DNA of 14,106 nucleotides from DATCYX01 sp037444705 (GCA_037444705.1 JBBILY010000074.1:1-14106), one strand, 5' to 3'; positions 1 to 6,586 are shown, counted from the first letter of the stretch. Program-made: numbers and translations. The notes: generated from the sequence alone by a model not told the origin.

Positions 1-1134
1 CACCAGGGCGCGGCGAATGTCCAGACTATCGCGCATGGGCTCGTTACCCACCGGGCAAATATCCACGCAGGCGCCACAGGCAGTACAGGCCCACACCGCC
101 TCAGGGGTGATGGCAAATTCTAATAAGGTCTGGCTGCTAGGTTCACCGTTAGCCACCCTGGCCCCCTCATGGTTCAAGAAATAACGTTTGTTGATCTCCA
201 GGGCAGCGGGAGATAGCACCTTGCCCGTGTTATAAGCCGGACAAACCTCCTGACAGCGATAACACATGATGCAGGCATAGGCATCCATCAGTTGCTCCCA
301 ACCCAGGTCTTCCAGGCGGGTGGCGCCGAATTGCTCGATGCTCTCATCCTCAAAGTTCAAACGGCTCAATTCCCCGATCGAGCGGCGCGGCGGCTTGAGC
401 AGAAAATTGAGCGGGGCGAAGAAGAGATGGATATGCTTGGAATACAAGAAGTAAGGGACAAAAGCCAGGATCGAACCTAGAGCCAACCAGAAGGCTGCGT
501 GCTCGCCCACAATCAACCCCATTGGGCTAAGGCCAGCCCAGAGGGGTGCCACTGCCGAAGCAAACGGCTGCCAGGCATCCTGACCATGAGCGGCCAGGCG
601 GATCGTCTCACCGATGAAGCGCGATCCAACATGGATCAATATAAAGGAAGCCACGATAGCCGAATCGCGACGGATGCCGGCACGGGCGCGAGGATGCAGA
701 AGCACATCCTGGCGCGTGGTCAGCGTAGCTGGGCGCAGCACAAAACGGCGCAGAGCCAGGGCAATCATCCCCACCAACACGGCCACACTGAGCACATCCC
801 CACCCAAACGATAGAGATCCCCTATCCTGCCGGGGATCTCAAAGCCTGGGATGTAACCTGCCAGGGTGTCGAAAACATTCACCAGCAGGTAGTAAAGAAA
901 CCCCCAGGCAACCAGGCCATGGAACAAACTGGGCCAGAAACGCAAACGGAAAACTGGTTGGAAAGTGATGGTCTTGATCAGCACATCTACCAGGCGCTGC
1001 CTGGCAACGCTCCAATCCACCCTGCCTTGCCCGCGCCGCAGGATGCGAACGATGCGCTCAACGGTGCGATAGGCAGCATAAAGGGAAGCGATGGCTGCAA
1101 GGATGAACAGGATTTTCTCCGGCAAGGTAAGCAT
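1..1134 (-). CDS. Membrane Fe-S oxidoreductase (NarI/HdrE-like membrane domain plus two 4Fe-4S clusters), cut by window edge
   Basis: The frame is open for 378 codons from ATG at 1134 to the window edge, so the C-terminal part is missing. The N-terminal half has about five hydrophobic segments (roughly residues 5-22, 68-90, 112-130, 158-172, 206-230) with histidines H72, H168, H211, H234 and H236 that could ligate b-type haem. The phrase KHIHLFFAPLN (233-243) is typical of this family. Two ferredoxin motifs of the form CxxCxxCxxxCP follow: C288/C291/C294/C298 and C350/C353/C356/C360. The layout matches DUF224/heterodisulfide-reductase-related membrane proteins, which include ETF:menaquinone oxidoreductases; these normally continue with two cysteine-rich CCG domains. 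I infer electron transfer from a soluble donor (ETF or similar) to menaquinone. The start is supported by GGAGG four bases upstream. It lies 146 bp downstream of the S41 gene, and co-transcription is possible but unproven. Confidence 0.85.
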   Translation of the reverse strand, partial: MLTLPEKILFILAAIASLYAAYRTVERIVRILRRGQGRVDWSVARQRLVDVLIKTITFQPVFRLRFWPSLFHGLVAWGFLYYLLVNVFDTLAGYIPGFEIPGRIGDLYRLGGDVLSVAVLVGMIALALRRFVLRPATLTTRQDVLLHPRARAGIRRDSAIVASFILIHVGSRFIGETIRLAAHGQDAWQPFASAVAPLWAGLSPMGLIVGEHAAFWLALGSILAFVPYFLYSKHIHLFFAPLNFLLKPPRRSIGELSRLNFEDESIEQFGATRLEDLGWEQLMDAYACIMCYRCQEVCPAYNTGKVLSPAALEINKRYFLNHEGARVANGEPSSQTLLEFAITPEAVWACTACGACVDICPVGNEPMRDSLDIRRALV

Positions 1135-1280
1135 GGATCCTCCACATGTTGGTTAGATGATGTAAGGAATCGCGTACGAACGCCTCTTAACCCCACTAGG
1201 TCCCGAAGATGATGATGTAAAATGTCAAACGCTATCTGCTGCAAGTCTGGTTGCATCTCCGCTTTGAGCACAGCCTTATT

Positions 1281-2675
1281 TTACTCTATTCCATCGAGAT
1301 ACTCCAATGCTGCGCCAATGGCCGGGTCTGTTTCCAGGGTTACTTCATCCCAATGAACAGGAATGCTGAGATCTGGCACAATGCCGCTCTGCTCCCAGTT
1401 CTCGTTTGGATGATTTAACGGACGAAAAGTCTCATGAGCGATCCAGGCGCGCGAGCCATCCTCAAAGTCGTACCCCCAGAGCAGTTCGATATTGCCCTCG
1501 GTTGTCTCACCGATGATATACGCGCGTCCAGCATCCCTAAGCACCCCGGAAAATATCTCCCCGAAACTCACCGTGGCAGGTCCAACCATCACAACCAACG
1601 GTACTTTGGATGAGCCGTTAATGTCTGAGCCAACGATATTAAAGGCCCGGCGGCGATCCTTCCGATCTACAAAATATCCCTGAGTGCCGTTGATGAAGAA
1701 TCCGAGCACATGGCGCGCGACCTCATCTGCCCCACCCCCATTCTGACGGTTATCCAGGATCAAACCGTCCAGTGGCGCGCTGGCGGTCAGGTCTTTCAAT
1801 GCTTTTTCAACCTGGTCATCCACCGTCTCGTCGGCAAAGGTAACCAGTAAAATATATCCCACGCCTTTCCCTCCAGGTGTCGTCAGTACGGTATAGGGCA
1901 CGGGGACAGAGCCTGTGACGCGAGCCCGCCTGACATCTACCTGGCGCGGCCCCTGTCCAGGGGTCTGCACGGTCAAAGTGATGACAGTGTTTTCCGCACC
2001 GCGCAGCAGATTGCGGTGATAACCGTTTTCATCCACAAGCGGCTCGCCATTGACGGCCAAAATGCTATCATGGGGTTGCAAACCCGCCCTTTCAGCAGGA
2101 CTATCAGGAAAAACCACCAAGATAGTCACCCGTTTACGTTCGGGCACTACGGTCGTCAACACCCCAATGCCTACATAATCGTTTTCTCCGGCAAACTCAG
2201 CGCTCTCGGCGGAGGCATCTTCCGGCCGCAAGAAGACGGAGTGATCATCCCCCAAGCGCCAGATCATCTCTTCCATGGCGGCGTAGAAATCGTCGTTCGT
2301 CAGGCCGGCTTTAATACGTTGGCGATACTCATCGCCCACGGCTTCCCAGTCCAAGCCATTGAAATCGGCGTAGAGGTACGTATCGCGCACCGTACGCCAC
2401 AACTTTTCGAAGATGCGCAACTGCCTCGCCGACGGGGTTGGGACGAGGGTTGGCGTGGCCGTGGCAGTCGGGGTGGGTGGTATGTCGGTCGGGGTCGAGG
2501 TATAGGTGGGAAGCGGGGTGAAGGTCGGCAAGGCAGTGGGGAGGCTACTAATGGTGGACGTAAATTGTTGCAGCGACGGCGCCGCCGTTGGCAACCCCAT
2601 GCCAGAAACCACCTGGCAAGCCAGGACAAAGAGTAAAAGCGGGGCTAACAATAAGGCTCGTTTAGGAGGGAACAT
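1281..2675 (-). CDS. S41-family (CtpA/tail-specific-like) peptidase, lipoprotein, with Lys-to-Asn at the catalytic position
   Basis: 464 residues. A lipoprotein signal peptide ends at the lipobox VLA-C20, followed by a Pro/Thr-rich linker (about 40-82) that would hold the catalytic part off the membrane. An N-terminal helical region (85-155), a PDZ domain (about 160-250, with SPAERAGLQPHDSILAVNG) and the S41 catalytic domain (260-440) follow. LDNRQNGGG (308-315) and GIVPD (431-435) are family landmarks. The catalytic Ser is S370 in VSFGEIF. In CtpA-type enzymes the general-base Lys lies 25 residues after the Ser, in a GETTFGKG-like stretch; here that stretch is GETTEGN and residue 395 is Asn. 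The enzyme may use another base or be inactive. The Shine-Dalgarno is weak (GCGAGA). The gene sits just past the terminator of the L,D-transpeptidase gene, so it probably has its own promoter, which I could not place. Confidence 0.9.
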   Translation of the reverse strand: MFPPKRALLLAPLLLFVLACQVVSGMGLPTAAPSLQQFTSTISSLPTALPTFTPLPTYTSTPTDIPPTPTATATPTLVPTPSARQLRIFEKLWRTVRDTYLYADFNGLDWEAVGDEYRQRIKAGLTNDDFYAAMEEMIWRLGDDHSVFLRPEDASAESAEFAGENDYVGIGVLTTVVPERKRVTILVVFPDSPAERAGLQPHDSILAVNGEPLVDENGYHRNLLRGAENTVITLTVQTPGQGPRQVDVRRARVTGSVPVPYTVLTTPGGKGVGYILLVTFADETVDDQVEKALKDLTASAPLDGLILDNRQNGGGADEVARHVLGFFINGTQGYFVDRKDRRRAFNIVGSDINGSSKVPLVVMVGPATVSFGEIFSGVLRDAGRAYIIGETTEGNIELLWGYDFEDGSRAWIAHETFRPLNHPNENWEQSGIVPDLSIPVHWDEVTLETDPAIGAALEYLDGIE

Positions 2676-2703
2676 GAGTCTCGCTTGTTTAAAGATTTGC
2701 CCT

Positions 2704-2743
2704 TAAATAAAACGGGGCGGCGCAGAGGGTTGCGCTACGCCCC
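2704..2743 (-). terminator. Rho-independent terminator of the L,D-transpeptidase gene
   Basis: On the minus strand an 11-bp G+C-rich stem (plus arms 2714-2724 and 2731-2735 with 2738-2743, two-base TA bulge at 2736-2737, six-base loop) is followed by a T-rich run (GTTTTATTTAA, 2713 down to 2703). The TAG stop of the L,D-transpeptidase (2735-2737) lies inside the stem, so the end of the gene and the terminator are fused. It would separate the ubiA/L,D-transpeptidase unit from the downstream S41 gene. Confidence 0.8.
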
Positions 2744-3937
2744 ACCCGCAGTATACAAACTGGGGTCTACCGGGGTCTTGCCGGAGGGGTCCCACACATA
2801 GACCCAATCCCCTTCCTGGGCCCAGTTATAAATCCAGTGTGCATCCCCCACAGAGAGGTTGACACAGCCGTGGGACTGAGGAAAGCCTAGATTGGCACGC
2901 CAGTATGCCCCATGCAGGGCGCGCGCCTGATCGAAATACATCGTCCAGGGCACATCCTCCAGATAATAGGCATCGGAACGGTCCACCTCAAATGAACCCT
3001 GCATCGGGGTAGTCTCCAGTTTTTTATAAATCTGGAATAAGCCAGGCCTGGTCCAAAATGGCTCCAGTCCGCTGGCGATCAGCGTGGCGAATACCAGCTG
3101 TTTATGATCATAGACCGCCAAGGTCTGCTCATACAGGTTCACCTCAATCCAACGCTCACCCGTAACGCCGGCAGGAGGTATGGGGTTGGGGATGACCCGC
3201 GCCACCACTTTACCGGGTAGCCATTCGTCTGGGCCGATCATATACCAGTCTTCTCCATTAACCGTTTCCACGGCATAGATTTGAACGATTTCGTGATTAT
3301 TCAGCAGGCGGCCGCGGCCCTCATCCACTGGGGCGCCAGGGGCAGGCCGCGTCACCAACGGGCCATTGCTCAGGTAAGTCAGCACCCAGCCAAAGGGGCG
3401 ATCGGGAGTGCGAGCGAAAGTCAACCCCTGGAAGAGCGGCACTGAGCCCAGGCGCACCACGTCATTGGCGGTCATCCAGGCACCCGGCTCTATCTGATAG
3501 AAGCGTTTACCCTCCACAACCACTTCATCTATATAAGAAATGTAACTGAAAACGGCATCAATGCGGCGGATGGCATTGCGTTTATTGCCCCTTAATGCAT
3601 CCTCCAGGGAAGCATAGACCGGGGCATTAGGCTTGTTTACCAACCCATAACGCACGTTAACCAATGTCAGAGCGGGGTCGGGTCGCGAGGCAGGGAGCGG
3701 GGATTGAGGAAAGGCAAAACCTTTCTCAGCCAGATGATTTAGATAAAGCGAAGGGCCCAGGGGAGCGCAACCTGAGGCCCCATCCAGATACACCCCAGGC
3801 AGGCATAGCACACCCGCATCCCCGACGAAGCCAGGCCCCTCATCGGCCCTGGCCGCGGGGGCCAGGGACAGCCATAGGGACATCAGCAATATGCAGAGAA
3901 TGACCCATTTTTTCTTTAAAGGAAACCTAATATGCAT
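2735..3937 (-). CDS. L,D-transpeptidase (YkuD domain) with signal peptide and two SH3-like modules
   Basis: 400 residues from ATG at 3937; an adjacent in-frame TTG at 3940 is a less likely start. A signal peptide ends at about residue 31 (AARA/DEG), so the protein is exported. Two related modules (about 94-165 and 185-249) end in similar strings, YQIEPGAWMTANDVVRL and YMIGPDEWLPGKVVARV, which look like tandem SH3-like wall-binding repeats. The YkuD catalytic domain (about 262-384) carries H342 and the SHGCVNL motif with catalytic C358; the residue after HGCV is Asn rather than the commoner Arg. The family makes 3-3 peptidoglycan cross-links or attaches proteins to the wall. The gene starts 25 bp after ubiA, so the two are probably one transcript, and it ends in a strong terminator. 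AGGTG five bases before the ATG is a plausible ribosome binding site. Confidence 0.93.
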   Translation of the reverse strand: MHIRFPLKKKWVILCILLMSLWLSLAPAARADEGPGFVGDAGVLCLPGVYLDGASGCAPLGPSLYLNHLAEKGFAFPQSPLPASRPDPALTLVNVRYGLVNKPNAPVYASLEDALRGNKRNAIRRIDAVFSYISYIDEVVVEGKRFYQIEPGAWMTANDVVRLGSVPLFQGLTFARTPDRPFGWVLTYLSNGPLVTRPAPGAPVDEGRGRLLNNHEIVQIYAVETVNGEDWYMIGPDEWLPGKVVARVIPNPIPPAGVTGERWIEVNLYEQTLAVYDHKQLVFATLIASGLEPFWTRPGLFQIYKKLETTPMQGSFEVDRSDAYYLEDVPWTMYFDQARALHGAYWRANLGFPQSHGCVNLSVGDAHWIYNWAQEGDWVYVWDPSGKTPVDPSLYTAGGA

Positions 3938-3962
3938 CAATACACCTGACCCGGCAAGGCGC

Positions 3963-4826
3963 TTAGGGCAAATACAATGCGCCTAAAATCGAAACGAACA
4001 AGGTTATACTGATATAACTATTGATGTTGAAGAAAGCCACATCCACGCGACTGAGGTCATTTGGGCGAACCAGGGCATGTTCCCAGGCCAGCAAGATGAG
4101 CACCACCATCAGGCCTACCCAATAGGGCCAACCCAAATGCATCAACCTGCCTAAGGCGATCAGCAACACGATGGTCAAGCCATGGGATATTGAGGACAAA
4201 CGCAAGGCCAACGGCACACCGAAGCGCGCAGGTATGGAATACAGGCCATCCTGTTGATCGTAGCGGACATCCTGACAGGCATAGATTAAGTCAAAGCCAC
4301 CAATCCATAAGGTGACCACAGCCAGGAGGATCCAGGCGGGCAGGTCTTCCCCGGTGAACAAAGAGCCACGCACTGCCGCCCAGGCGCCCATGGGTGCCAG
4401 GCCGTCGGTAAAGCCCAAAAGGAAGTGGGTGAGCCAGGTGAAGCGCTTGGTGAAGGAATAGCCAAACAGGAACAGGAAAGCCCCCGGGAGCAAGCGCAAA
4501 GGGAGAGGGCCTAACCGCCAAGCCGCCAGGGTGAGGATGAGCGCCGCCCCCAAGATCCCAAGCCAGGCGGTGCGCAGGGAAATTCTCCCGGTCACCAGAG
4601 GGCGATTAGCGGTGCGCGGGTTGTGGGCGTCAATTTCGCGGTCGGCAATGCGATTGAAGCCCATGGCCACCGTGCGCGCCGCCGCCATGGCGATCGTGAT
4701 CCAGAAGAACTGATGCCAGGTAGGCCAGCCCCCTGCTGCCAATAACATGCCTAAATAGGCAAAGGGCAAAGCAAAGATCGTATGCTCGAACTTAATCAGT
4801 TCCAGGAAATCGCGCGCAGCCTTCAT
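3963..4826 (-). CDS. ubiA: UbiA-family polyprenyltransferase (4-hydroxybenzoate or MqnP-like)
   Basis: 287 residues, very hydrophobic, about eight membrane segments. The two Asp-rich motifs that bind Mg-prenyl diphosphate are intact: NxxxDxxxD at N58/D62/D66 (NRIADREID) and DxxxD at D186/D190 (QDVRYD). Length and motifs fit the UbiA family, which prenylates an aromatic ring at the membrane. In a Chloroflexota-type organism the product would be menaquinone, so it may be the MqnP enzyme of the futalosine route rather than true UbiA; sequence alone does not settle this. The GFDLIYACQD and FNINSYIS phrases are like the 'UbiA-other/MqnP' branch (from memory, not a search). No Shine-Dalgarno precedes the ATG, and a good promoter sits so close that the mRNA would be almost leaderless. 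The L,D-transpeptidase gene follows after 25 bp. Confidence 0.92.
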   Translation of the reverse strand: MKAARDFLELIKFEHTIFALPFAYLGMLLAAGGWPTWHQFFWITIAMAAARTVAMGFNRIADREIDAHNPRTANRPLVTGRISLRTAWLGILGAALILTLAAWRLGPLPLRLLPGAFLFLFGYSFTKRFTWLTHFLLGFTDGLAPMGAWAAVRGSLFTGEDLPAWILLAVVTLWIGGFDLIYACQDVRYDQQDGLYSIPARFGVPLALRLSSISHGLTIVLLIALGRLMHLGWPYWVGLMVVLILLAWEHALVRPNDLSRVDVAFFNINSYISITLFVSILGALYLP

Positions 4827-4834
4827 GGATAGTA

Positions 4835-4862
4835 ATTATATCCAATAAAGGCCATTATTCAA
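4835..4862 (-). promoter_or_regulatory. Promoter of the ubiA gene (TTGAAT-16 bp-TATAAT)
   Basis: On the minus strand, TTGAAT (4862-4857) and TATAAT (4840-4835) are separated by 16 bp. Transcription should begin around 4827-4829, which is zero to three bases before the ATG at 4826, giving a nearly leaderless transcript. Confidence 0.65.
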
Positions 4863-4954
4863 TTGGACTGCCATCCCTAAAATCGTAACGGCTCGTCCTG
4901 GCGACTTTCGGCATAAAAACCTATGCCACAGGCAGCCCAGCCCCAATTATTAGA

Positions 4955-4984
4955 GGCAGGTCAACTGTCGTCAGTTGACCTGCC
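4955..4984. repeat. Perfect 13-bp inverted repeat with TCGT loop (intergenic hairpin)
   Basis: Arms 4955-4967 (GGCAGGTCAACTG) and 4972-4984 (its exact reverse complement) flank a four-base loop. It lies 65 bp past the stop of the LysM gene, and upstream of the ubiA promoter. There is no T-run on either strand, so it is not a canonical intrinsic terminator. It could still stop or stabilise the LysM transcript, act as an operator, or be a member of a dispersed hairpin repeat family. Confidence 0.75.
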
Positions 4985-5049
4985 AAGGCAGGGCGAGATG
5001 AGACTTCAGTCGCCATCACTCTCATGTATCGAGCCATGGCGATTGGAAC

Positions 5050-5607
5050 TTACTGATGGATCACCGTGCGGCAAGCCAGCTCGTCGGTTGTGCCGTTCTT
5101 CAAGCACACCTGTAGATAGAGTTTATCCCTCAGTTCTCTAGGCAGAGAAAAACTGAGAGTGGTTTGGGTGTTTTTCTTAGCCCGCAGAATGCCCAGTTTG
5201 AACCAACCACCCACGCCAACGCCGGCATCGCGCACACGCACATAAAAAGCGCTTTTCTCCGCACTGGTCACAGTGATGGTCACCGTACTCCCAACGCTGC
5301 GCACCCCCATCTTCAAACGATCCGCTGCCGCAGCAGCCGTGGAGATGGCGCTGGTGGTGGGAATGCACAGCCTCTGCCCAACTTTCAGGTTATAGGGATA
5401 AGTCAGATTGTTGGCCTGGGCTATTTCGCGCCATTTGAGTTTATAAGTGTGGGCAATGGAGGCAGTGGTATCCCCGGCTTTAACGGTATGGTAACGGGCA
5501 CAGGTCACCGCCAGAGCCGGCTGCGGCAAAGCGGCAAAAGCCCAGGTCAAAGCTAATGCCAGGCTGAGGAGGATATTGAGGATGATAGTCTTATGGGATT
5601 TCATCAT
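5050..5607 (-). CDS. Secreted LysM-domain protein
   Basis: 185 residues. The signal peptide ends near residue 33 (QPALA/VT). One LysM repeat (about 39-83) starts YHTVKAGDTTASIAHTYKL and ends LKVGQRLCIP; LysM binds N-acetylglucosamine chains of peptidoglycan. The C-terminal part (about 100-185) is predicted beta-rich, with TVTITVTSAEKSAFYVRV and a final Cys pair (C168 and C178 region); I do not recognise it and see no catalytic motif. The role is probably a wall-bound accessory or ligand-binding protein. AAAGGAG precedes two consecutive ATGs; it is three bases from the first (5607) and six from the second (5604), so 5604 may be the real start. The gene has its own promoter and a long structured leader, and sits among other cell-wall genes. 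Confidence 0.88.
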   Translation of the reverse strand: MMKSHKTIILNILLSLALALTWAFAALPQPALAVTCARYHTVKAGDTTASIAHTYKLKWREIAQANNLTYPYNLKVGQRLCIPTTSAISTAAAAADRLKMGVRSVGSTVTITVTSAEKSAFYVRVRDAGVGVGGWFKLGILRAKKNTQTTLSFSLPRELRDKLYLQVCLKNGTTDELACRTVIHQ

Positions 5608-5653
5608 GCGCTCCTTTCAGGCTCATATGCTCACCATTTTTCGTAACCCTTCA

Positions 5654-5685
5654 GCCGTGGCGCGGGATTTATCTGGCGCCACGGC
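5654..5685 (-). promoter_or_regulatory. Strong hairpin in the 5' leader of the LysM gene
   Basis: Arms 5654-5663 (GCCGTGGCGC) and 5676-5685 are perfect 10-bp complements around a 12-base loop. They lie between the candidate promoter at 5723-5728 and the LysM start, in a leader of about 110 bases. No T-run follows, so it is a structured leader rather than a simple terminator. A riboswitch or attenuator is possible, but I match it to no known class. Confidence 0.55.
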
Positions 5686-5722
5686 GCTGGCCAAACGTTA
5701 TCCGCAGGCCCAAACCTTCTAT

Positions 5723-5728
5723 ATTATA
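5723..5728 (-). promoter_or_regulatory. Candidate -10 element of the LysM gene promoter
   Basis: TATAAT on the minus strand (within ACTATAATATAG). No convincing -35 hexamer lies 16-18 bp upstream, so the site is less certain than the ubiA and ubiD promoters. Transcription from it would give a leader of about 110 bases. Confidence 0.4.
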
Positions 5729-5810
5729 GTCGCATAACCTCCCCTATAGCCGCGTTGGTTATAGCCAGCCAGATTGAGGCTCGCTGCAATGAACTGGAGT
5801 TTTCAGATCC

Positions 5811-6539
5811 TTAATCCCCAGTTCTCCAGGAACTCACCTCGTCGTTTAAGGCGTAAAAACTTGGACAATTGGCTCCGCAGGCATAGGATGGACCGCTGTA
5901 GTTATTGAAGTCAAATACTTCCAGGTGATCGCAGTTAGAGTAGGTTTGCCCCGAAGCAAACCTGTTGTCGAGGTTGTCCCCAAGGTCGGCAACACCATAA
6001 CTAATGGTCGGGGAGCAGGCGGAAGCACCGTAGTATTCCACCAACAGAGTTCTATAGTTTGTTCGGTCGTAGAACTTGGCGATCAGATAATTGGAGGCGA
6101 GAGAGACTCCATTAACTGAGTCAATAGGCCCCCATGCACAAACCGCTTCCGAGGCTCTGGAATATTGCTCACTAGCCCGAATCGGCTGCAACAAGATGAC
6201 GCAACGATACACATACCCCTCACTAGGGCCAAGGATGATGCCGTTGACGGCTTCACCTTGATCGCTGTTCTCATCCTCGACAGACCATCTTTCCTCTCCG
6301 GCTTGAATAGGCGTCAATTCCACTACCTCAAAAGTCTTGTCATTGGGCCGGCATCCCTGATCTATGACTTTCGAAGCCTGTGAGCCCGGCTGAATTGGCT
6401 CCAGCATAATGACACGCATATACCCTGGAGCACATTCTGCGCTACCTGATTGAGGCGTTGACACCCGCCATATGACTATTCCCAACAGCCCTCCTCCTAG
6501 GAGCAGGGCACTGCTCATTAAAGCCAACATTTTTAACAT
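5811..6539 (-). CDS. Secreted or membrane-anchored protein with a C-terminal beta/gamma-crystallin-like (I36-like) domain
   Basis: 242 residues. An N-terminal hydrophobic segment (about 4-25) is a signal peptide or anchor. The middle part (36-140) holds three degenerate copies of the motif L-x-P-I-[QR]-[PA]-[GS]: LEPIQPG (46-52), LTPIQAG (75-81), LQPIRAS (117-123). The C-terminal part (about 166-238) looks like a beta/gamma-crystallin domain: two aromatic-rich strands, DNRFAS (191-196), and NDEVSS (232-237), which fits the N/D-N/D-x-x-S/T-S calcium-binding signature. The peptidase inhibitor I36/crystallin superfamily has this same layout. Eight cysteines outside the anchor (36, 63, 113, 134, 175, 203, 221, 225) could form disulfides. 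The role is unknown; a calcium-dependent extracellular structural or inhibitor protein is an inference. An excellent Shine-Dalgarno (AGGAGG, six bases from the ATG) sets the start. It lies 79 bp after the histidine kinase and could be its target or co-sensor. Confidence 0.8.
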   Translation of the reverse strand: MLKMLALMSSALLLGGGLLGIVIWRVSTPQSGSAECAPGYMRVIMLEPIQPGSQASKVIDQGCRPNDKTFEVVELTPIQAGEERWSVEDENSDQGEAVNGIILGPSEGYVYRCVILLQPIRASEQYSRASEAVCAWGPIDSVNGVSLASNYLIAKFYDRTNYRTLLVEYYGASACSPTISYGVADLGDNLDNRFASGQTYSNCDHLEVFDFNNYSGPSYACGANCPSFYALNDEVSSWRTGD

Positions 6540-6547
6540 TTCAACCT

Positions 6548-6586
6548 CCTGAAATAGTTTAGTTTGGTTATTAAACCTATTTCAGG
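6548..6586 (-). promoter_or_regulatory. Hairpin including part of the ribosome binding site of the crystallin-like gene
   Basis: Perfect 10-bp arms (plus 6548-6557 CCTGAAATAG and 6577-6586 CTATTTCAGG), extended by TTTA/TAAA pairing after a one-base bulge. On the minus-strand RNA the 3' arm ends in CAGG, the first bases of the CAGGAGG Shine-Dalgarno. Folding would therefore partly hide the ribosome binding site. It could instead be a palindromic operator for the neighbouring response regulator. There is no T-run, so it is not an intrinsic terminator for the kinase gene. Confidence 0.6.

Noticed and set aside
499..1212. Long open frame on the plus strand, 237 codons
   Set aside because: It lies antisense to the membrane Fe-S gene. 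Its translation is low-complexity and His/Gln-rich without domain features, while the minus-strand frame gives clear membrane helices and two Fe-S motifs.
2016..2636. Plus-strand open frame of 206 codons
   Set aside because: It is antisense to the S41 gene, with an Arg/Gly-rich end that mirrors the Pro/Thr linker codons; no recognisable domain.
2664..2706. Plus-strand AGGAGGGAAC followed by ATG and an 11-codon reading frame
   Set aside because: The perfect ribosome-binding-like string is the complement of the first codons of the S41 gene (Pro-Pro-Lys region). The peptide is tiny and no promoter is seen.
4923..5141. Plus-strand open frame of 72 codons in the LysM-ubiA gap
   Set aside because: It runs into the end of the LysM gene on the other strand, contains the 13-bp hairpin, and has no ribosome binding site.
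5600..5730. Calling the LysM leader a c-di-AMP (ydaO) riboswitch
   Set aside because: The gene type fits, but I could not match the conserved core by eye; kept only as a structured leader to be scanned.
5791..5824. Seven-bp inverted repeat around the stop of the crystallin-like gene, as a terminator
   Set aside because: The stem is short, the loop is 20 bases, and no T-run follows on either strand.
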